A DNA stretch of 64,000 nucleotides from Allochromatium vinosum DSM 180 (lineage in GTDB: Bacteria > Pseudomonadota > Gammaproteobacteria > Chromatiales > Chromatiaceae): NCBI RefSeq assembly GCF_000025485.1, contig NC_013851.1:115001-179000 (forward strand), in the 5' to 3' direction. The position numbers and the translations under genes are program-made. Shown here piece by piece: positions 19,528 to 29,872 of the stretch (its first letter is position 1; every line of letters begins with the position of its first letter). The notes below the pieces were generated by a model. It was not told the DNA's origin, did not search any database, and worked only from the letters and a program-made list of their open reading frames with translations.

Positions 19528-20885
19528 TGTGGACACTGGCTCAGGCCATCGCCCGCGCGGGCGGTGTACTGCATGGATCCGATGTCGCGTTTTCCTCGGT
19601 TGGGACCGATTCACGCGCCGATTGCACCGGACAGCTCTTCGTCGCCCTGCGCGGCGAGCGCTTCGACGGGCACGAATATGTCGCGGCGGCCCAGGCCGCC
19701 GGGGCCGTAGCGGCCATGGTCGATCAGCCGCTACCGCTCGATCTGCCGCAGTGGGTGGTCGACGACACCCGGCTCGGTCTGGGACGGCTGGCGGCCGCCT
19801 GGCGCGACCGCTTCCCCGGTCGGGTGATCGCCATCACCGGCAGTAACGGCAAGACCACGGTCAAGGAGATGGTTGCCGCCATCCTGTCCCAGGCCGGGCG
19901 GGTACGGGCCACGCGCGGCAATCTCAACAACGACATCGGTATGCCGCTGACGCTGCTGAGCGCACGTGACGAGGATTTTCTGGTGCTGGAGATGGGGGCC
20001 AACCATCATGGCGAGATCGGCTACATGACCGAGATCGCGCGCCCCGAGGTGGCCCTGATCACCAATGCCGGGCGCGCGCATCTGGAGGGCTTCGGCAGCG
20101 TCGAGGGTGTGGCGCGCGCCAAGGGTGAGATCGCGCGCGGGCTGCCCGAGGATGGCGTCTTCGTCGTCAGCGGCGATTCGCCCTATCTCGGACTGTGGCG
20201 CGAACTGGCCGAGGGGCGGCGGATGCTGACCTTCGCCCTGGACGGCGCCGCCGATCTGACCGCCGGCACCGAGTCGATCGGGGTCGAGTGGGGGGCCGCC
20301 GGCTTTCGCACGACCTTCACGGCGCGCGTCGCGGACGAAAACTGGCCGCTGGCGCTGTCCCTGGCCGGACAGCACAACGTCCGCAATGCACTGGCGGCGT
20401 CGGCGGGTGCGCTGGCGCTCGGTCTCGACCGGGCGGCCATCGCGGCCGGCCTGGAGAGCCTGACCCCGGTCAAGGGGCGACTCTATCCCAGGCTCTGTCG
20501 CGAAATCGGGGTCATCGACGACAGCTACAACGCCAACCCCGATTCGATCGCCGCCGCCATCGCGGTGCTGGCCGGACTCACCGGGCGGCGCACGCTGGTA
20601 CTCGGTGATCTGGGCGAGCTGGGGGCGGATGCGGCCCGTCTTCATGCCGAGATCGGTGAACAGGCCCATGCCGCCGGACTCGACCGTCTGTTCACGGTCG
20701 GCACCCTGAGCGCCGAGGCCAGCCGCGCCTTCGGCGCGGGCGCCGAACATTTCGCCGATCAGGACGCACTCCTGAACCGGCTCAAGGCCGACTTGAAACC
20801 TGGCGACCGTGTCCTGGTGAAGGGCTCGCGTCTGGCCCGGATGGAACGCATCGTTGAGGCGCTGTGCGCCGAGGACACACTTTAA
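19527..20885 (+). CDS. murF: UDP-MurNAc-tripeptide-D-Ala-D-Ala ligase MurF
   Basis: 452 residues, Mur ligase family. The N-terminal domain has [20 protein letters not shown]. The ATP loop is [14 protein letters not shown] (about 110-123), and the central domain includes [14 protein letters not shown], the MurF signature. The C-terminal domain carries [10 protein letters not shown]. It adds D-Ala-D-Ala to the UDP-MurNAc-tripeptide in the cytoplasm. The usual MurF length rules out a MurE-MurF fusion as the explanation for the missing murE. Confidence 0.96.
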   Translation: MWTLAQAIARAGGVLHGSDVAFSSVGTDSRADCTGQLFVALRGERFDGHEYVAAAQAAGAVAAMVDQPLPLDLPQWVVDDTRLGLGRLAAAWRDRFPGRVIAITGSNGKTTVKEMVAAILSQAGRVRATRGNLNNDIGMPLTLLSARDEDFLVLEMGANHHGEIGYMTEIARPEVALITNAGRAHLEGFGSVEGVARAKGEIARGLPEDGVFVVSGDSPYLGLWRELAEGRRMLTFALDGAADLTAGTESIGVEWGAAGFRTTFTARVADENWPLALSLAGQHNVRNALAASAGALALGLDRAAIAAGLESLTPVKGRLYPRLCREIGVIDDSYNANPDSIAAAIAVLAGLTGRRTLVLGDLGELGADAARLHAEIGEQAHAAGLDRLFTVGTLSAEASRAFGAGAEHFADQDALLNRLKADLKPGDRVLVKGSRLARMERIVEALCAEDTL

Positions 20886-20887
20886 AG

Positions 20888-21970
20888 ATGTTGCTGTATC
20901 TGACCGACTGGCTCACCGAGTACTACAACGGCTTCTCGGTGTTTCGTTATTTGACGTTGCGCGCCATCCTCGGCGTGCTGACGGCGCTGACCATCGCGCT
21001 CCTGGTCGGCCGGCCGATGATCCGCCGTCTGCGCGCCTACAAGATCGGCCAGACCGTGCGCGACGACGGCCCTCAGAGCCATCTGTCGAAATCCGGCACC
21101 CCGACCATGGGCGGCGCCCTGATCCTGGTGGCCGTAGGCATCGCGACGCTGCTGTGGTCGGATCTGGAGAACCGCTATGTCTGGATCGTGCTGCTGACGA
21201 CCATGGCCTTCGGACTCGTGGGGCTGGTCGATGACTACAAGAAGCTGGTCAAGCGCGACCCGCGCGGCCTGATCGCGCGCTGGAAATATTTCTGGCAGAC
21301 CGTCTTCGGTTTCGCGGCGGCTGTCGCACTCTACGTGACCGCCAATTCGCCGGCCGAGACCGCGTTGCTGATTCCCTATGCCAAGAATCTCTCCATCCAG
21401 CTCGGTCCCTGGTTCATCCTCCTGACCTATTTCGTCATCGTCGGCTCCAGCAATGCGGTCAATCTCACCGACGGACTCGACGGGCTGGCGATCATGCCGA
21501 CCGTGCTGGTCGCCGGCGCCCTGACCATCTTTGTCTACGCGGCGGGGCATGCTCAGATCGCCAACTATCTGCTCATCCCCTATCTGCCGGAGGTCGGTGA
21601 GCTGGTGATCTTCTGTTCCGCCCTGGTCGGGGCCGGACTCGGGTTCCTGTGGTTCAACGCCTATCCGGCGCAGGTCTTCATGGGCGACGTGGGCGCGCTG
21701 GCACTCGGCGCGGCGCTCGGCGTGGTCGCGGTCGCGGCGCGTCAGGAACTGGTGCTCTTCATCATGGGCGGCGTCTTCGTCGCCGAGACCATTTCGGTGA
21801 TGCTCCAGGTGATGTCCTTCAAGCTCACCGGCAAGCGCATCTTTCGCATGGCGCCGCTGCATCATCATTTCGAGTTGCAGGGCTGGCCCGAGCCGCGCGT
21901 CATCGTCCGCTTCTGGATCATGACCGTGGTGCTGGTGCTGATCGGTCTGGCGAGCCTGAAGATCCGGTGA
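20888..21970 (+). CDS. mraY: Phospho-MurNAc-pentapeptide transferase MraY
   Basis: 360 residues, the same length as E. coli MraY, with about ten transmembrane helices. Conserved loops are [18 protein letters not shown] (catalytic aspartates), [13 protein letters not shown] and the histidine loop [13 protein letters not shown]. It attaches phospho-MurNAc-pentapeptide to undecaprenyl phosphate, making lipid I. The ATG lies two bases after the murF stop. An upstream in-frame ATG at 20864 lies inside murF and is not needed. Confidence 0.97.
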   Translation: MLLYLTDWLTEYYNGFSVFRYLTLRAILGVLTALTIALLVGRPMIRRLRAYKIGQTVRDDGPQSHLSKSGTPTMGGALILVAVGIATLLWSDLENRYVWIVLLTTMAFGLVGLVDDYKKLVKRDPRGLIARWKYFWQTVFGFAAAVALYVTANSPAETALLIPYAKNLSIQLGPWFILLTYFVIVGSSNAVNLTDGLDGLAIMPTVLVAGALTIFVYAAGHAQIANYLLIPYLPEVGELVIFCSALVGAGLGFLWFNAYPAQVFMGDVGALALGAALGVVAVAARQELVLFIMGGVFVAETISVMLQVMSFKLTGKRIFRMAPLHHHFELQGWPEPRVIVRFWIMTVVLVLIGLASLKIR

Positions 21971-21975
21971 ACGCC

Positions 21976-23352
21976 ATGACGTCTCCTTCCACAGCCACCG
22001 AGCGCTCTCGCTCTCCGGAGTCCAAGACCCTGATCGTGGGTCTGGGCAAGACGGGGCTGTCCTGCGCGCGGCATCTGAGCGCGCGCGGCGTGCGCGTGGC
22101 CGTGACCGACAGCCGCGAACGGCCGCCCGGTCTGGACGTGCTCCAGTCGGAGCTGCCCGAGGTCGCGGTCTTCGTCGGCGGCTTCGATCCGGACGTGTTC
22201 GCGGCGGCCACCGAACTCGTGGTCAGCCCCGGCGTGCCGCTCGCCGAGCCGCTGATCCGGCAGGCGATCGCGCGCGGCGTGCCGGCGGTCGGCGACATCG
22301 AACTCTTCGCGCGCGAGATCCACGCGCCCCTGTGCGCCATCACCGGCTCCAACGGCAAGAGCACCGTGACGACCCTGGTCGGACTCATGGCGCGTCTGGC
22401 CGGACAGCGGGTCGCGGTCGGCGGCAATCTCGGCGAGCCGGTGCTCGATCTGCTGGCGCCGGACGTCGAACGCTATGTGGTCGAACTCTCCAGCTTCCAG
22501 TTGGAGACGGTGCCGAGCCTGCGCGCCGACGCCGCCGTGGTGCTCAATGTCTCGGCCGATCATCTCGACCGCTATGCCGGTCTCGACGACTATGCCCGGA
22601 CCAAGGCACGGATCTATCAGGGGGCGCGGATCGCCGTCGTCAATCGTGACGATCCGATCGTGGCCGCCATGCCGCGCGATCCCGAACGCGAGATCGGTTT
22701 CACGCTCGGCGTGCCCGAAGGCTCGGACTTCGGGGTGCGCGTGCTCGAAGGCCAATCCTGGATCTGCCAGGGCGAGGAGCCGATCCTGCCGACCGCCGCG
22801 ATACGTCTCCCCGGCCGGCACAATCTGGCCAACGCGCTCGCGGCTCTGGCACTCGCCCAGGCCAGCGCGATCCCGATGGCCGGCGCCTGTGAAGCACTGC
22901 GGGTCTTTCCGGGCTTGCCGCATCGCAGCGAATTCGTCGCCGAGCGCGCCGGCGCCCGCTGGTATGACGATTCCAAGGGTACCAATCCGGGCGCGACCAT
23001 CGCCGCCCTGGAGGGGCTGATCCCGGAAGATGGTTCCGGTCGTGTGGTGCTGATCGCCGGCGGTGAAGGGAAGGGCGCTGATTTCGCGCCGCTACGCGCG
23101 GCCGTCGAACGCGCCGCGCGCGCCGTGGTGCTGATCGGGCGCGATGCCCCGCTGATCGCGTCGGCGCTGGACGGTACGGTGCCCCTGATACGGGCCACAG
23201 ACATGGACGCGGCCGTCGCTCTGGCCGCCGAGCACATCGAGCCGGGTGATTGCGTCCTGCTTTCGCCGGCCTGCGCCAGTTTCGACATGTTCGACAACTA
23301 CGAGCATCGCGGCCGGGTCTTTGCCGAGGCCGTGCGGAGATTGCCCGGATGA
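21976..23352 (+). CDS. murD: UDP-MurNAc-L-Ala-D-Glu ligase MurD
   Basis: 458 residues, Mur ligase. The N-terminal Rossmann part has LIVGLGKTGLSCARHL, the ATP loop is TGSNGKSTVTTLVG, and the C-terminal domain has DDSKGTNPGATIAAL and LLSPACASFDMFDNYEHRG, typical of MurD. It adds D-glutamate. The ATG at 21976 is five bases after the mraY stop; an in-frame GTG at 21967 would overlap that stop. The stop overlaps the ftsW start (ATGA). Confidence 0.95.
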   Translation: MTSPSTATERSRSPESKTLIVGLGKTGLSCARHLSARGVRVAVTDSRERPPGLDVLQSELPEVAVFVGGFDPDVFAAATELVVSPGVPLAEPLIRQAIARGVPAVGDIELFAREIHAPLCAITGSNGKSTVTTLVGLMARLAGQRVAVGGNLGEPVLDLLAPDVERYVVELSSFQLETVPSLRADAAVVLNVSADHLDRYAGLDDYARTKARIYQGARIAVVNRDDPIVAAMPRDPEREIGFTLGVPEGSDFGVRVLEGQSWICQGEEPILPTAAIRLPGRHNLANALAALALAQASAIPMAGACEALRVFPGLPHRSEFVAERAGARWYDDSKGTNPGATIAALEGLIPEDGSGRVVLIAGGEGKGADFAPLRAAVERAARAVVLIGRDAPLIASALDGTVPLIRATDMDAAVALAAEHIEPGDCVLLSPACASFDMFDNYEHRGRVFAEAVRRLPG

Positions 23353-24548
23353 CCGCCGCCGCACCCTCGAAACCGCTGCCCCGGACGCCGCGCGTGCGTC
23401 AGGCCTATCCGCTGGACTACCCATTGCTCCTGTGCGCGCTCGGGCTGCTGGCCTTCGGCTGGGTGATGGTGACATCGGCCTCGATGTCGATCGCCGAGGC
23501 CTGCTGTCAGAATCCTTTCCATTATTCGATCCGGCATGCCATCGCGCTCGGACTGGCCCTGATGCTGGGACTCATGGCCTATAGCGTGCCGTCCCACTGG
23601 TGGGAGCGTCATGGCGTCTGGCTCTTTCTCGCCAGTGCCCTGGTGCTGATCCTGGTACTCATCCCCGGCATCGGCCGCACCGTCAACGGCGCCACGCGCT
23701 GGATTCCGCTCGGGCCGCTCAATGTCCAGCCCTCCGAGTTCGTCAAGCTGTTTGCGATCCTCTATGTCGCCGGCTATCTGGTGCGTCATGCCGACAAGGT
23801 GGTCAATCAGCTTTCGGGCTTCATCCGTCCCCTGATCCTGATCGGAGCGGCGGCGCTGCTGATTCTGATGCAGCCGGATTTCGGCACCACGGCCGTCATG
23901 CTGGCGACCGTGATGGGGATGCTGTTCCTGGGCGGCGCCAGTCTACTGCCGTTCATCGTGCTGCTGGCGATCGTCGGGGCTGGACTCGTCACCCTGGTCA
24001 TCTTTTCGCCTTACCGGCTCGAGCGGGTCGTGTCCTTCCTCAATCCTTGGGAGGATCCCTTCAACTCGGGCTATCAGCTCAGTCAGGCACTCATCGCCTT
24101 CGGACGTGGCGAGTGGTTCGGCGTCGGCTTGGGCAATGGCATCCAGAAGCAGTATTTCCTGCCCGAAGCACACACCGACTTTCTGCCCTCAGTGATCGGT
24201 GAGGAGTTGGGGCTGGCCGGTATGCTGGTGCTGATCGCCGCCTTCGTCTTTCTGAGCTGGCGTGCCATGTCGATCGGTGTGCGCGCCGAGGCGCTCAAGC
24301 GGCCCTTCGAATCCTATGTGGCGCAGGGCATCGGTCTCTGGATCGGGCTCCAGTCCTTCGTCAATCTCGGGGTCAATGTCGGCATCCTGCCCACCAAGGG
24401 ACTGACCCTGCCGTTCATGAGCTATGGCAGCAACAGTCTGATGGTCGGCTGCATGGCGGTCGCCATCCTGCTGCGGATCGATGTCATGCTGAGGCGCGTG
24501 GAGTCCGAGGCCAAATTCAAGCGAGGTACGCCATGGTCGCGCGCCTAG
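23349..24548 (+). CDS. ftsW: Septal peptidoglycan polymerase FtsW (SEDS family)
   Basis: 399 residues, about ten transmembrane helices. SEDS signatures include GATRWIPLGPLNVQPSEFVKL, the catalytic-aspartate region MQPDFGTTAVM, GEWFGVGLGNGIQKQYFLPEAHTDFLPSVIGEE and LPTKGLTLPFMSYGSNSL. It polymerises lipid II at the septum together with FtsI. The gene starts inside the murD stop and overlaps murG by 16 bases. Confidence 0.96.
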   Translation: MTAAAPSKPLPRTPRVRQAYPLDYPLLLCALGLLAFGWVMVTSASMSIAEACCQNPFHYSIRHAIALGLALMLGLMAYSVPSHWWERHGVWLFLASALVLILVLIPGIGRTVNGATRWIPLGPLNVQPSEFVKLFAILYVAGYLVRHADKVVNQLSGFIRPLILIGAAALLILMQPDFGTTAVMLATVMGMLFLGGASLLPFIVLLAIVGAGLVTLVIFSPYRLERVVSFLNPWEDPFNSGYQLSQALIAFGRGEWFGVGLGNGIQKQYFLPEAHTDFLPSVIGEELGLAGMLVLIAAFVFLSWRAMSIGVRAEALKRPFESYVAQGIGLWIGLQSFVNLGVNVGILPTKGLTLPFMSYGSNSLMVGCMAVAILLRIDVMLRRVESEAKFKRGTPWSRA

Positions 24549-25624
24549 CCGTCATGGCCGGTGGCACCGGCGGTCATGTCTTTCCGGCGCTCGCCGTCGC
24601 CGAGTCTCTGCGCGGACAGGGGGCCGAGGTGTTCTGGATCGGCACCCAGGCCGGCATGGAATCGCGCCTGGTGCCCGAGCATGGTTTCGAGATGGAATGG
24701 GTGTCGATCGAGGGCGTGCGCGGCAAGGGCGGGCTTCAGTGGCTCAAGGCGCCCTTCCGGCTGGCGAGCGCCTTCGGTCAGGCGCGCGCCATCCTGCGCC
24801 GACGCCGGCCGACGGTCGTGCTCGGCATGGGCGGTTTCGTCTCCGGTCCCGGAGGACTCGCCGCGCGCGCGCTCGGGATTCCGCTGGTCATCCATGAACA
24901 GAATTTCGTGCCCGGACTGACCAATCAGTGGCTGGCGCGGGTCGCCACCCAGGTGTTCGAGGCCTTTCCGGGCAGCTTTCCGCCCGCGCGTCGGGCCATC
25001 GTGACCGGCAATCCGGTGCGCCGGTCGATCCTGGATCTGCCCGCGCCCGCTGAACGGCTGACCGGTCGCTCGGGTCCGGTGCGGCTGCTGGTGGTCGGCG
25101 GTTCGCTGGGTGCTCAGGCACTCAACGAGACAGTGCCCCAAGCGCTCGCCCGGCTACCGGTCGAGCAGCGTCCGCTGGTGCGCCATCAGGCGGGCGAACG
25201 CACGCTCGAACTGGCCCGCAACGCCTATCGCGACGCCGACGTCGAGGCCGAGGTCGTCGCCTTCGTGCGCGACATGGCCGAAGCCTATGCCTGGGCCGAT
25301 CTGGTGGTCTGTCGCTCCGGCGCCCTGACGGTCTCGGAACTGGCCGCCGCCGGTGTCGGTTCGATCCTGGTGCCCTATCCATTCGCGGTCGACGATCATC
25401 AGGTCGGCAACGCCCGTTATCTGTCCGAGGCCGGCGCGGCGCGTCTGATCCTCCAGCGCGATCTGACGGCCGCCGGTCTGACCGACATCCTGAGCGAGCT
25501 GTTCGCCGATCGTGCCCGACTGCTCGCCATGGCCGAGGCCGCGCGGCGTCGCGCCCAGCCCGAGGCGACCGACCACATCGCCCGCGCCTGTCTGGAACTC
25601 TCTGCCCGAGGAACGCATCCATGA
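24533..25624 (+). CDS. murG: UDP-GlcNAc transferase MurG
   Basis: 363 residues, GT28 family. The N-terminal glycine loop is [16 protein letters not shown], followed by [14 protein letters not shown] and [11 protein letters not shown]. The donor domain has [13 protein letters not shown] and [15 protein letters not shown]. It converts lipid I to lipid II on the inner face of the membrane. The start lies inside the end of ftsW and the stop overlaps murC (ATGA). Confidence 0.96.
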   Translation: MVARLAVMAGGTGGHVFPALAVAESLRGQGAEVFWIGTQAGMESRLVPEHGFEMEWVSIEGVRGKGGLQWLKAPFRLASAFGQARAILRRRRPTVVLGMGGFVSGPGGLAARALGIPLVIHEQNFVPGLTNQWLARVATQVFEAFPGSFPPARRAIVTGNPVRRSILDLPAPAERLTGRSGPVRLLVVGGSLGAQALNETVPQALARLPVEQRPLVRHQAGERTLELARNAYRDADVEAEVVAFVRDMAEAYAWADLVVCRSGALTVSELAAAGVGSILVPYPFAVDDHQVGNARYLSEAGAARLILQRDLTAAGLTDILSELFADRARLLAMAEAARRRAQPEATDHIARACLELSARGTHP

Positions 25625-27048
25625 GTCCCCACCTCCAGCACACAGCGGCCAACATGGGGCGGGTGCGGCGTCTGCATTTCATCGGCATCGGCGGGTCCGG
25701 CATGAGCGGCATCGCCGAGCTCATGGCCAATCTCGGTTACGAGGTCGCCGGCTCCGACCTGCGCGACAGCGAGGTGACGCACCGTCTGCGCGATCTCGGC
25801 ATCGAGGTCTTCATCGGCCATCGTGCCGAGCAGGTGAGCGAGGCTGATGCCGTTGTGGTCTCGACCGCCATCGACGAGACCAACCCCGAGATCCAGCAGG
25901 CGCGCGAGCGGCGGATTCCGATCGTGCGTCGTGCCGAGATGCTCGCCGAGCTGATGCGTTTTTATTACGGCGTCGCGGTCGCCGGCACCCACGGCAAGAC
26001 GACGACCACCAGTCTGGTGGCCAGCATCCTGGCCGAGGGCGGGCTGGATCCGACCTTCGTCATCGGCGGACGGCTCAACAGTGCCGGAGCCAACGCGCGT
26101 CTGGGGAGCACCAAGTATCTGGTGGCCGAAGCCGACGAGAGCGATGCGTCCTTTCTCTATCTCCAGCCGATGGTGTCGATCGTCACCAATATCGACGCCG
26201 ATCACATGCGCACCTACGGCAACGACTTCGACCGGCTGCGCCAGACCTTCATGGAGTTCCTGCACCATCTGCCTTTCTATGGGCTGGCGGTGCTCTGTAT
26301 CGATGATCCCGAGGTCCGCGCACTCGTACCCGAGGTGCCGCGCCCGGTGCGCACCTATGGCACCCGGCCCGAGGCCGATCTGCGCGCCAGCGACATCCGG
26401 CAGGAAGGGATGCGCACGTCCTTCCTGGTGCACGGCGCCGAGTTCGAGCGCCCGCTGGCCGTGACGCTCAACCTGCCTGGACGCCACAACGTGCTCAATG
26501 CACTGGCCGCGATCAGCGTTGCGCTGGAGCTGGGCGTCGAGGATGAGGCCATCGTGCGCGCCCTGGCCGGTTTCCAGGGCGTGGGCCGGCGTTTCGTGGC
26601 GCGTGAGGTCGTCGATCCACAGGGACGCCGGTTGCTGGTGGTCGACGACTATGGTCATCATCCGCGCGAGCTGGCCGCGACCCTGGCCGCCGCGCGCGAG
26701 GGCTGGCCGGGGCGACGTCTGGTGCTGGTCTTCCAACCCCATCGCTACAGCCGCACCCAGGAGCAGTTCGAGGATTTTGTCGAGGTGCTCTCGACCCCGG
26801 ACGCCCTGGTGCTGTGCGAGGTCTATCCGGCGGGCGAGACGCCGATCCCCGGCGCCGACGGACGTGCCCTGAGCCGTGCCATCCGGGTGCGCGGCGAGCT
26901 GGACCCGATCTTCGCCCAGGGACTCGACGCGGTTCCGGGGCTGCTGGCCAATATCATTCGCGACGGAGACATCCTGCTCGTCTCGGGTGCGGGTGACATC
27001 GGTGGTCTGGCCGCCCGTCTGCCCGGACTCGTCGAGCAGGGATTCTGA
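25621..27048 (+). CDS. murC: UDP-MurNAc-L-alanine ligase MurC
   Basis: 475 residues. Signatures are [18 protein letters not shown] (UDP-sugar site), the ATP loop [41 protein letters not shown] and DDYGHHPRE. It adds L-alanine to UDP-MurNAc, the first peptide step. It is followed by a 206-base gap before murB, the only sizeable gap in the otherwise tight run between rsmH and ftsA. Confidence 0.96.
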   Translation: MSPHLQHTAANMGRVRRLHFIGIGGSGMSGIAELMANLGYEVAGSDLRDSEVTHRLRDLGIEVFIGHRAEQVSEADAVVVSTAIDETNPEIQQARERRIPIVRRAEMLAELMRFYYGVAVAGTHGKTTTTSLVASILAEGGLDPTFVIGGRLNSAGANARLGSTKYLVAEADESDASFLYLQPMVSIVTNIDADHMRTYGNDFDRLRQTFMEFLHHLPFYGLAVLCIDDPEVRALVPEVPRPVRTYGTRPEADLRASDIRQEGMRTSFLVHGAEFERPLAVTLNLPGRHNVLNALAAISVALELGVEDEAIVRALAGFQGVGRRFVAREVVDPQGRRLLVVDDYGHHPRELAATLAAAREGWPGRRLVLVFQPHRYSRTQEQFEDFVEVLSTPDALVLCEVYPAGETPIPGADGRALSRAIRVRGELDPIFAQGLDAVPGLLANIIRDGDILLVSGAGDIGGLAARLPGLVEQGF

Positions 27049-27054
27049 ACTCCG

Positions 27055-27258
27055 ATGGGAGCCGAACGGATGGATGGACGATCACTCATGAGTCGGTTGG
27101 CGATGGGCTGTGGCGAGTCATTGCGTGCCCTGTCGGGCTGGATGGCGGGTGGCCGCTCCGAGTCCGATGGGGCAAAGGCACCGCTCGCGCGCGGACGTCG
27201 CCGGGATCGGACCCCAGAGCCGGGGCGCTGCGAGACGACGCGGAGAACCCCTCAATGA
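27055..27258 (+). CDS. Doubtful small ORF filling the murC-murB gap
   Basis: 67 codons starting six bases after the murC stop and ending in an ATGA overlap with the murB start, so the reading frame exactly bridges two cotranscribed genes. The product would be basic (many Arg) with no recognised domain, signal peptide or membrane segment. Codon use is poorer than its neighbours (several CGA, TCA, TTG, AGA and CCA codons), and no ribosome site precedes the ATG, which argues against a real protein. It may be a remnant or chance ORF; the GGAGA for murB lies inside it. Confidence 0.25.
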   Translation: MGAERMDGRSLMSRLAMGCGESLRALSGWMAGGRSESDGAKAPLARGRRRDRTPEPGRCETTRRTPQ

Positions 27259-28139
27259 CGACGCTGCGCGGTCGATGGCAGTTCGATGAGCCGCTGTCGC
27301 GCCATACGAGCTGGCGCGTCGGCGGTCCGGCGCGCCGGCTCTATCAGCCGGCCGATGCCGATGATCTGGTCGGTTTCATGCGTCAGCTCGACCCGGACGA
27401 GCCGTTGCTCTGGCTTGGACTCGGCAGCAATCTGCTCGTCGACGATGCGGGCTTTCCGGGAACCGTCATACTGACCCAGGGCACCCTGGATACCCTGGAG
27501 CTTAGAGGTGAGAGACGCCTCTATGCCGAAGTCGGGGTCTCCAGCGCCAAGCTGGCCCGTTTCGCCGCCCGTCACGATCTGACCGGGATCGAGTTCCTGG
27601 CCGGGATCCCCGGCACCCTGGGCGGCGCGCTGGCGATGAATGCCGGTGCCTGGGGCGGCGAGACCTGGAGCTTCGTGCGGCGGGTCTGGACCCTGGATCG
27701 ACAGGGACAGATCCATGAACGCGAGGCGTCCGAGTACGAGCCGGCCTATCGTGAGATCCGGGGACCGGCGGGCGAGTGGTTCCTGGCCGCCGAACTGGAG
27801 CTGACGCCGGGCGACGGCGCCGCGAGTCTGGCGCGCATCCGCGAACTGCTCGACCAGCGTGCCGCGACCCAGCCGGTCGGCCAGCCGAGCTGCGGCTCGG
27901 TGTTCCGCAATCCGCCGGGAGACCATGCCGCACGTCTGATCGATTCGCTCGGACTCAAGGGTACACGCATCGGCGGGGCCGAGGTCTCTTCGATCCACGC
28001 CAATTTCATCATCAATCGGGGCGGAGCGACGGCGACCGACATCGCCCGCCTGATCGAACAGATACAGGAGACGGTCGAACGTCACACCGGCATCCGCCTG
28101 ATGCCCGAAGTGCGGCGTATCGCCGGAGAACAGGCATGA
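27255..28139 (+). CDS. murB: UDP-N-acetylenolpyruvoylglucosamine reductase MurB
   Basis: 294 residues, FAD enzyme of the short (type II-like) form. Visible are NTSWRVGGPA-type sequence (HTSWRVGGPARRLY), LGLGSNLLVDD, EFLAGIPGTLGGALAMNAGAWGGE, and QPSCGSVFRNPPGDHAARLID, which contains the catalytic serine region. It reduces enolpyruvyl-UDP-GlcNAc to UDP-MurNAc with NADPH. The stop overlaps ddl by four bases. Confidence 0.95.
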   Translation: MTTLRGRWQFDEPLSRHTSWRVGGPARRLYQPADADDLVGFMRQLDPDEPLLWLGLGSNLLVDDAGFPGTVILTQGTLDTLELRGERRLYAEVGVSSAKLARFAARHDLTGIEFLAGIPGTLGGALAMNAGAWGGETWSFVRRVWTLDRQGQIHEREASEYEPAYREIRGPAGEWFLAAELELTPGDGAASLARIRELLDQRAATQPVGQPSCGSVFRNPPGDHAARLIDSLGLKGTRIGGAEVSSIHANFIINRGGATATDIARLIEQIQETVERHTGIRLMPEVRRIAGEQA

Positions 28140-29062
28140 CGACTGACATGAACCGGGCACCCGAACGCTTCGGTAAAGTGGCCCTGCTGATGGGTGGACA
28201 GGCCGCCGAGCGCGAGATCTCGCTCAAGAGCGGACGCGCGGTGCACGAAGCCCTGCAACGTCTCGGCGTCGACGTCGAACCGATCGACCCGGACGCAACC
28301 CTCCTGGAGCGGCTGCGCACCGGCGGTTACGATCGCGCCTTCATCATCCTGCACGGACGCGGCGGCGAGGACGGCCAGATCCAGGGTGCGCTGGAGACCA
28401 TCGGCCTGCCCTATACCGGCTCAGGCGTGCTCGGCTCGGCGCTCGGCATGGACAAGTACCGCTGTAAACTGGCCTGGGCCGGCTGCGGTCTGCCGACGGC
28501 CGACTTCGTGCTGCTGCGTGACGAGAGCGACCTGACGGCGGCGGCTGAACTGGGCTTTCCGCTCATGATCAAGCCGGTGCACGAGGGGTCGAGCATCGGC
28601 ATGGCGCGTGTGGAGTCGGTCGAGGGGCTGGAACGCGCCTGGCGCGCGGCCGCCGAATTCGATTCGCTGGTGCTGGCCGAGCGCTGGATTCAGGGCATGG
28701 AGCTCACCTGCGCCATCCTCGGTCATGAGGCGTTACCGACGATCCGTCTGGAGACCCCGCACGCCTTCTACGACTACGAGGCCAAATACAGCGCCGACAG
28801 CACCCGCTATCACTGCCCGAGCGGACTGGACGCCGAGGTCGAGGCGCGTCTGCGCGCATTGGCCCTGGAAGCCTTCGACGTGGTCGGGGCGAGCGGCTGG
28901 GGTCGGGTCGACATGATGCTCGACGGCACAGGGCAGCCCTTCCTGCTGGAGATCAATACGGTTCCGGGCATGACCGATCATAGCCTGGTGCCCATGGCCG
29001 CGCGTGTGGCCGGGATCGACTTCGACGACCTGGTCTGGCGCATTCTCGAGACGAGTCTTTAG
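28136..29062 (+). CDS. ddl: D-alanine-D-alanine ligase
   Basis: 308 residues, ATP-grasp enzyme of DdlB type. Signatures are GGQAAEREISLKSG, HGRGGEDGQIQGALE, the GSALGMDKYRCK loop, KPVHEGSSIGM and FLLEINTVPGMTDHSL. It supplies D-Ala-D-Ala for MurF. The ATG at 28136 overlaps the murB stop; an internal ATG at 28148 is also possible. The frame is open far upstream within murB, which is not meaningful. Confidence 0.95.
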   Translation: MTTDMNRAPERFGKVALLMGGQAAEREISLKSGRAVHEALQRLGVDVEPIDPDATLLERLRTGGYDRAFIILHGRGGEDGQIQGALETIGLPYTGSGVLGSALGMDKYRCKLAWAGCGLPTADFVLLRDESDLTAAAELGFPLMIKPVHEGSSIGMARVESVEGLERAWRAAAEFDSLVLAERWIQGMELTCAILGHEALPTIRLETPHAFYDYEAKYSADSTRYHCPSGLDAEVEARLRALALEAFDVVGASGWGRVDMMLDGTGQPFLLEINTVPGMTDHSLVPMAARVAGIDFDDLVWRILETSL

Positions 29063-29065
29063 AAC

Positions 29066-29866
29066 GTGAACACGGCTTCCAGCCAGACCGAAACTCGCCA
29101 GACGGCTCGCCCAACACGGATGGGCACGCGCCTGCGCGCCCTGCTCGGGGTGCTGATCCTGCTCGTGCTCGGCGGTGCCGGCTGGCTGTTTCTGCGTTGG
29201 GAGCCGACACTCCTGCCGATTCGGCTCATTCAGATCGAGGGCGAAGTGCACCATCACTCCTCGCAGCAACTCCAGGAACGGCTGACCGAGCGACTGCATG
29301 GCGGTATCCTGACGGCCGATCTGGTCGATCTCAAGCAGACCGCCGAGGAACTGCCCTGGGTCGGACAGGCCACGCTGCGTCGGGTCTGGCCGGACACCCT
29401 GCGGGTGCAGGTCCGGGAATACCGGCCGATCGCGCGCTGGAGTCTCGATGGTCTGGTGACGGCCGATGGCATCGTCTTCCGTCCGCAGGGTGGCAGCATT
29501 CCGTCCAATCTGCCCCTGCTGGAGGGCGACGACAAACGCGCGCCCGAGATCACGGCCCGTTATCAGGCGTGGCAGGCCGCGCTCGAGCGTGTCGGCCGGG
29601 GTATCCAGCGACTGTCGGTCGACCCGCGCGGTGACTGGCGTCTCAAGCTCGCCTCGGGAGCCGAACTGCGTCTGGGGACCACGATGGTGGAGGAACGGCT
29701 GGCACGCTATCTGGCGAGCGCGTCCCAGCTGGAGGCGGCGGGTCGGCCACTGACGGTCGATCTACGCTATAGCAATGGCTTTTCAGTGAAATGGGCGCCG
29801 AATACCGACACTGGGGTCCGGGCGCATCCCGATCGCGTGGCGGCGCGCGCGGGCAATCGAAGGTAA
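29066..29866 (+). CDS. ftsQ: Cell division protein FtsQ
   Basis: 266 residues: cytoplasmic tail, one transmembrane helix (about 25-44), then a periplasmic POTRA domain (about 50-120, starting PIRLIQIEGEVHHHSSQQL) and the FtsQ beta domain. It recruits FtsL/FtsB to the divisome. The start is GTG three bases after the ddl stop. Position between ddl and ftsA supports the call. Confidence 0.93.
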   Translation: MNTASSQTETRQTARPTRMGTRLRALLGVLILLVLGGAGWLFLRWEPTLLPIRLIQIEGEVHHHSSQQLQERLTERLHGGILTADLVDLKQTAEELPWVGQATLRRVWPDTLRVQVREYRPIARWSLDGLVTADGIVFRPQGGSIPSNLPLLEGDDKRAPEITARYQAWQAALERVGRGIQRLSVDPRGDWRLKLASGAELRLGTTMVEERLARYLASASQLEAAGRPLTVDLRYSNGFSVKWAPNTDTGVRAHPDRVAARAGNRR

Positions 29867-29872
29867 ATCTGG

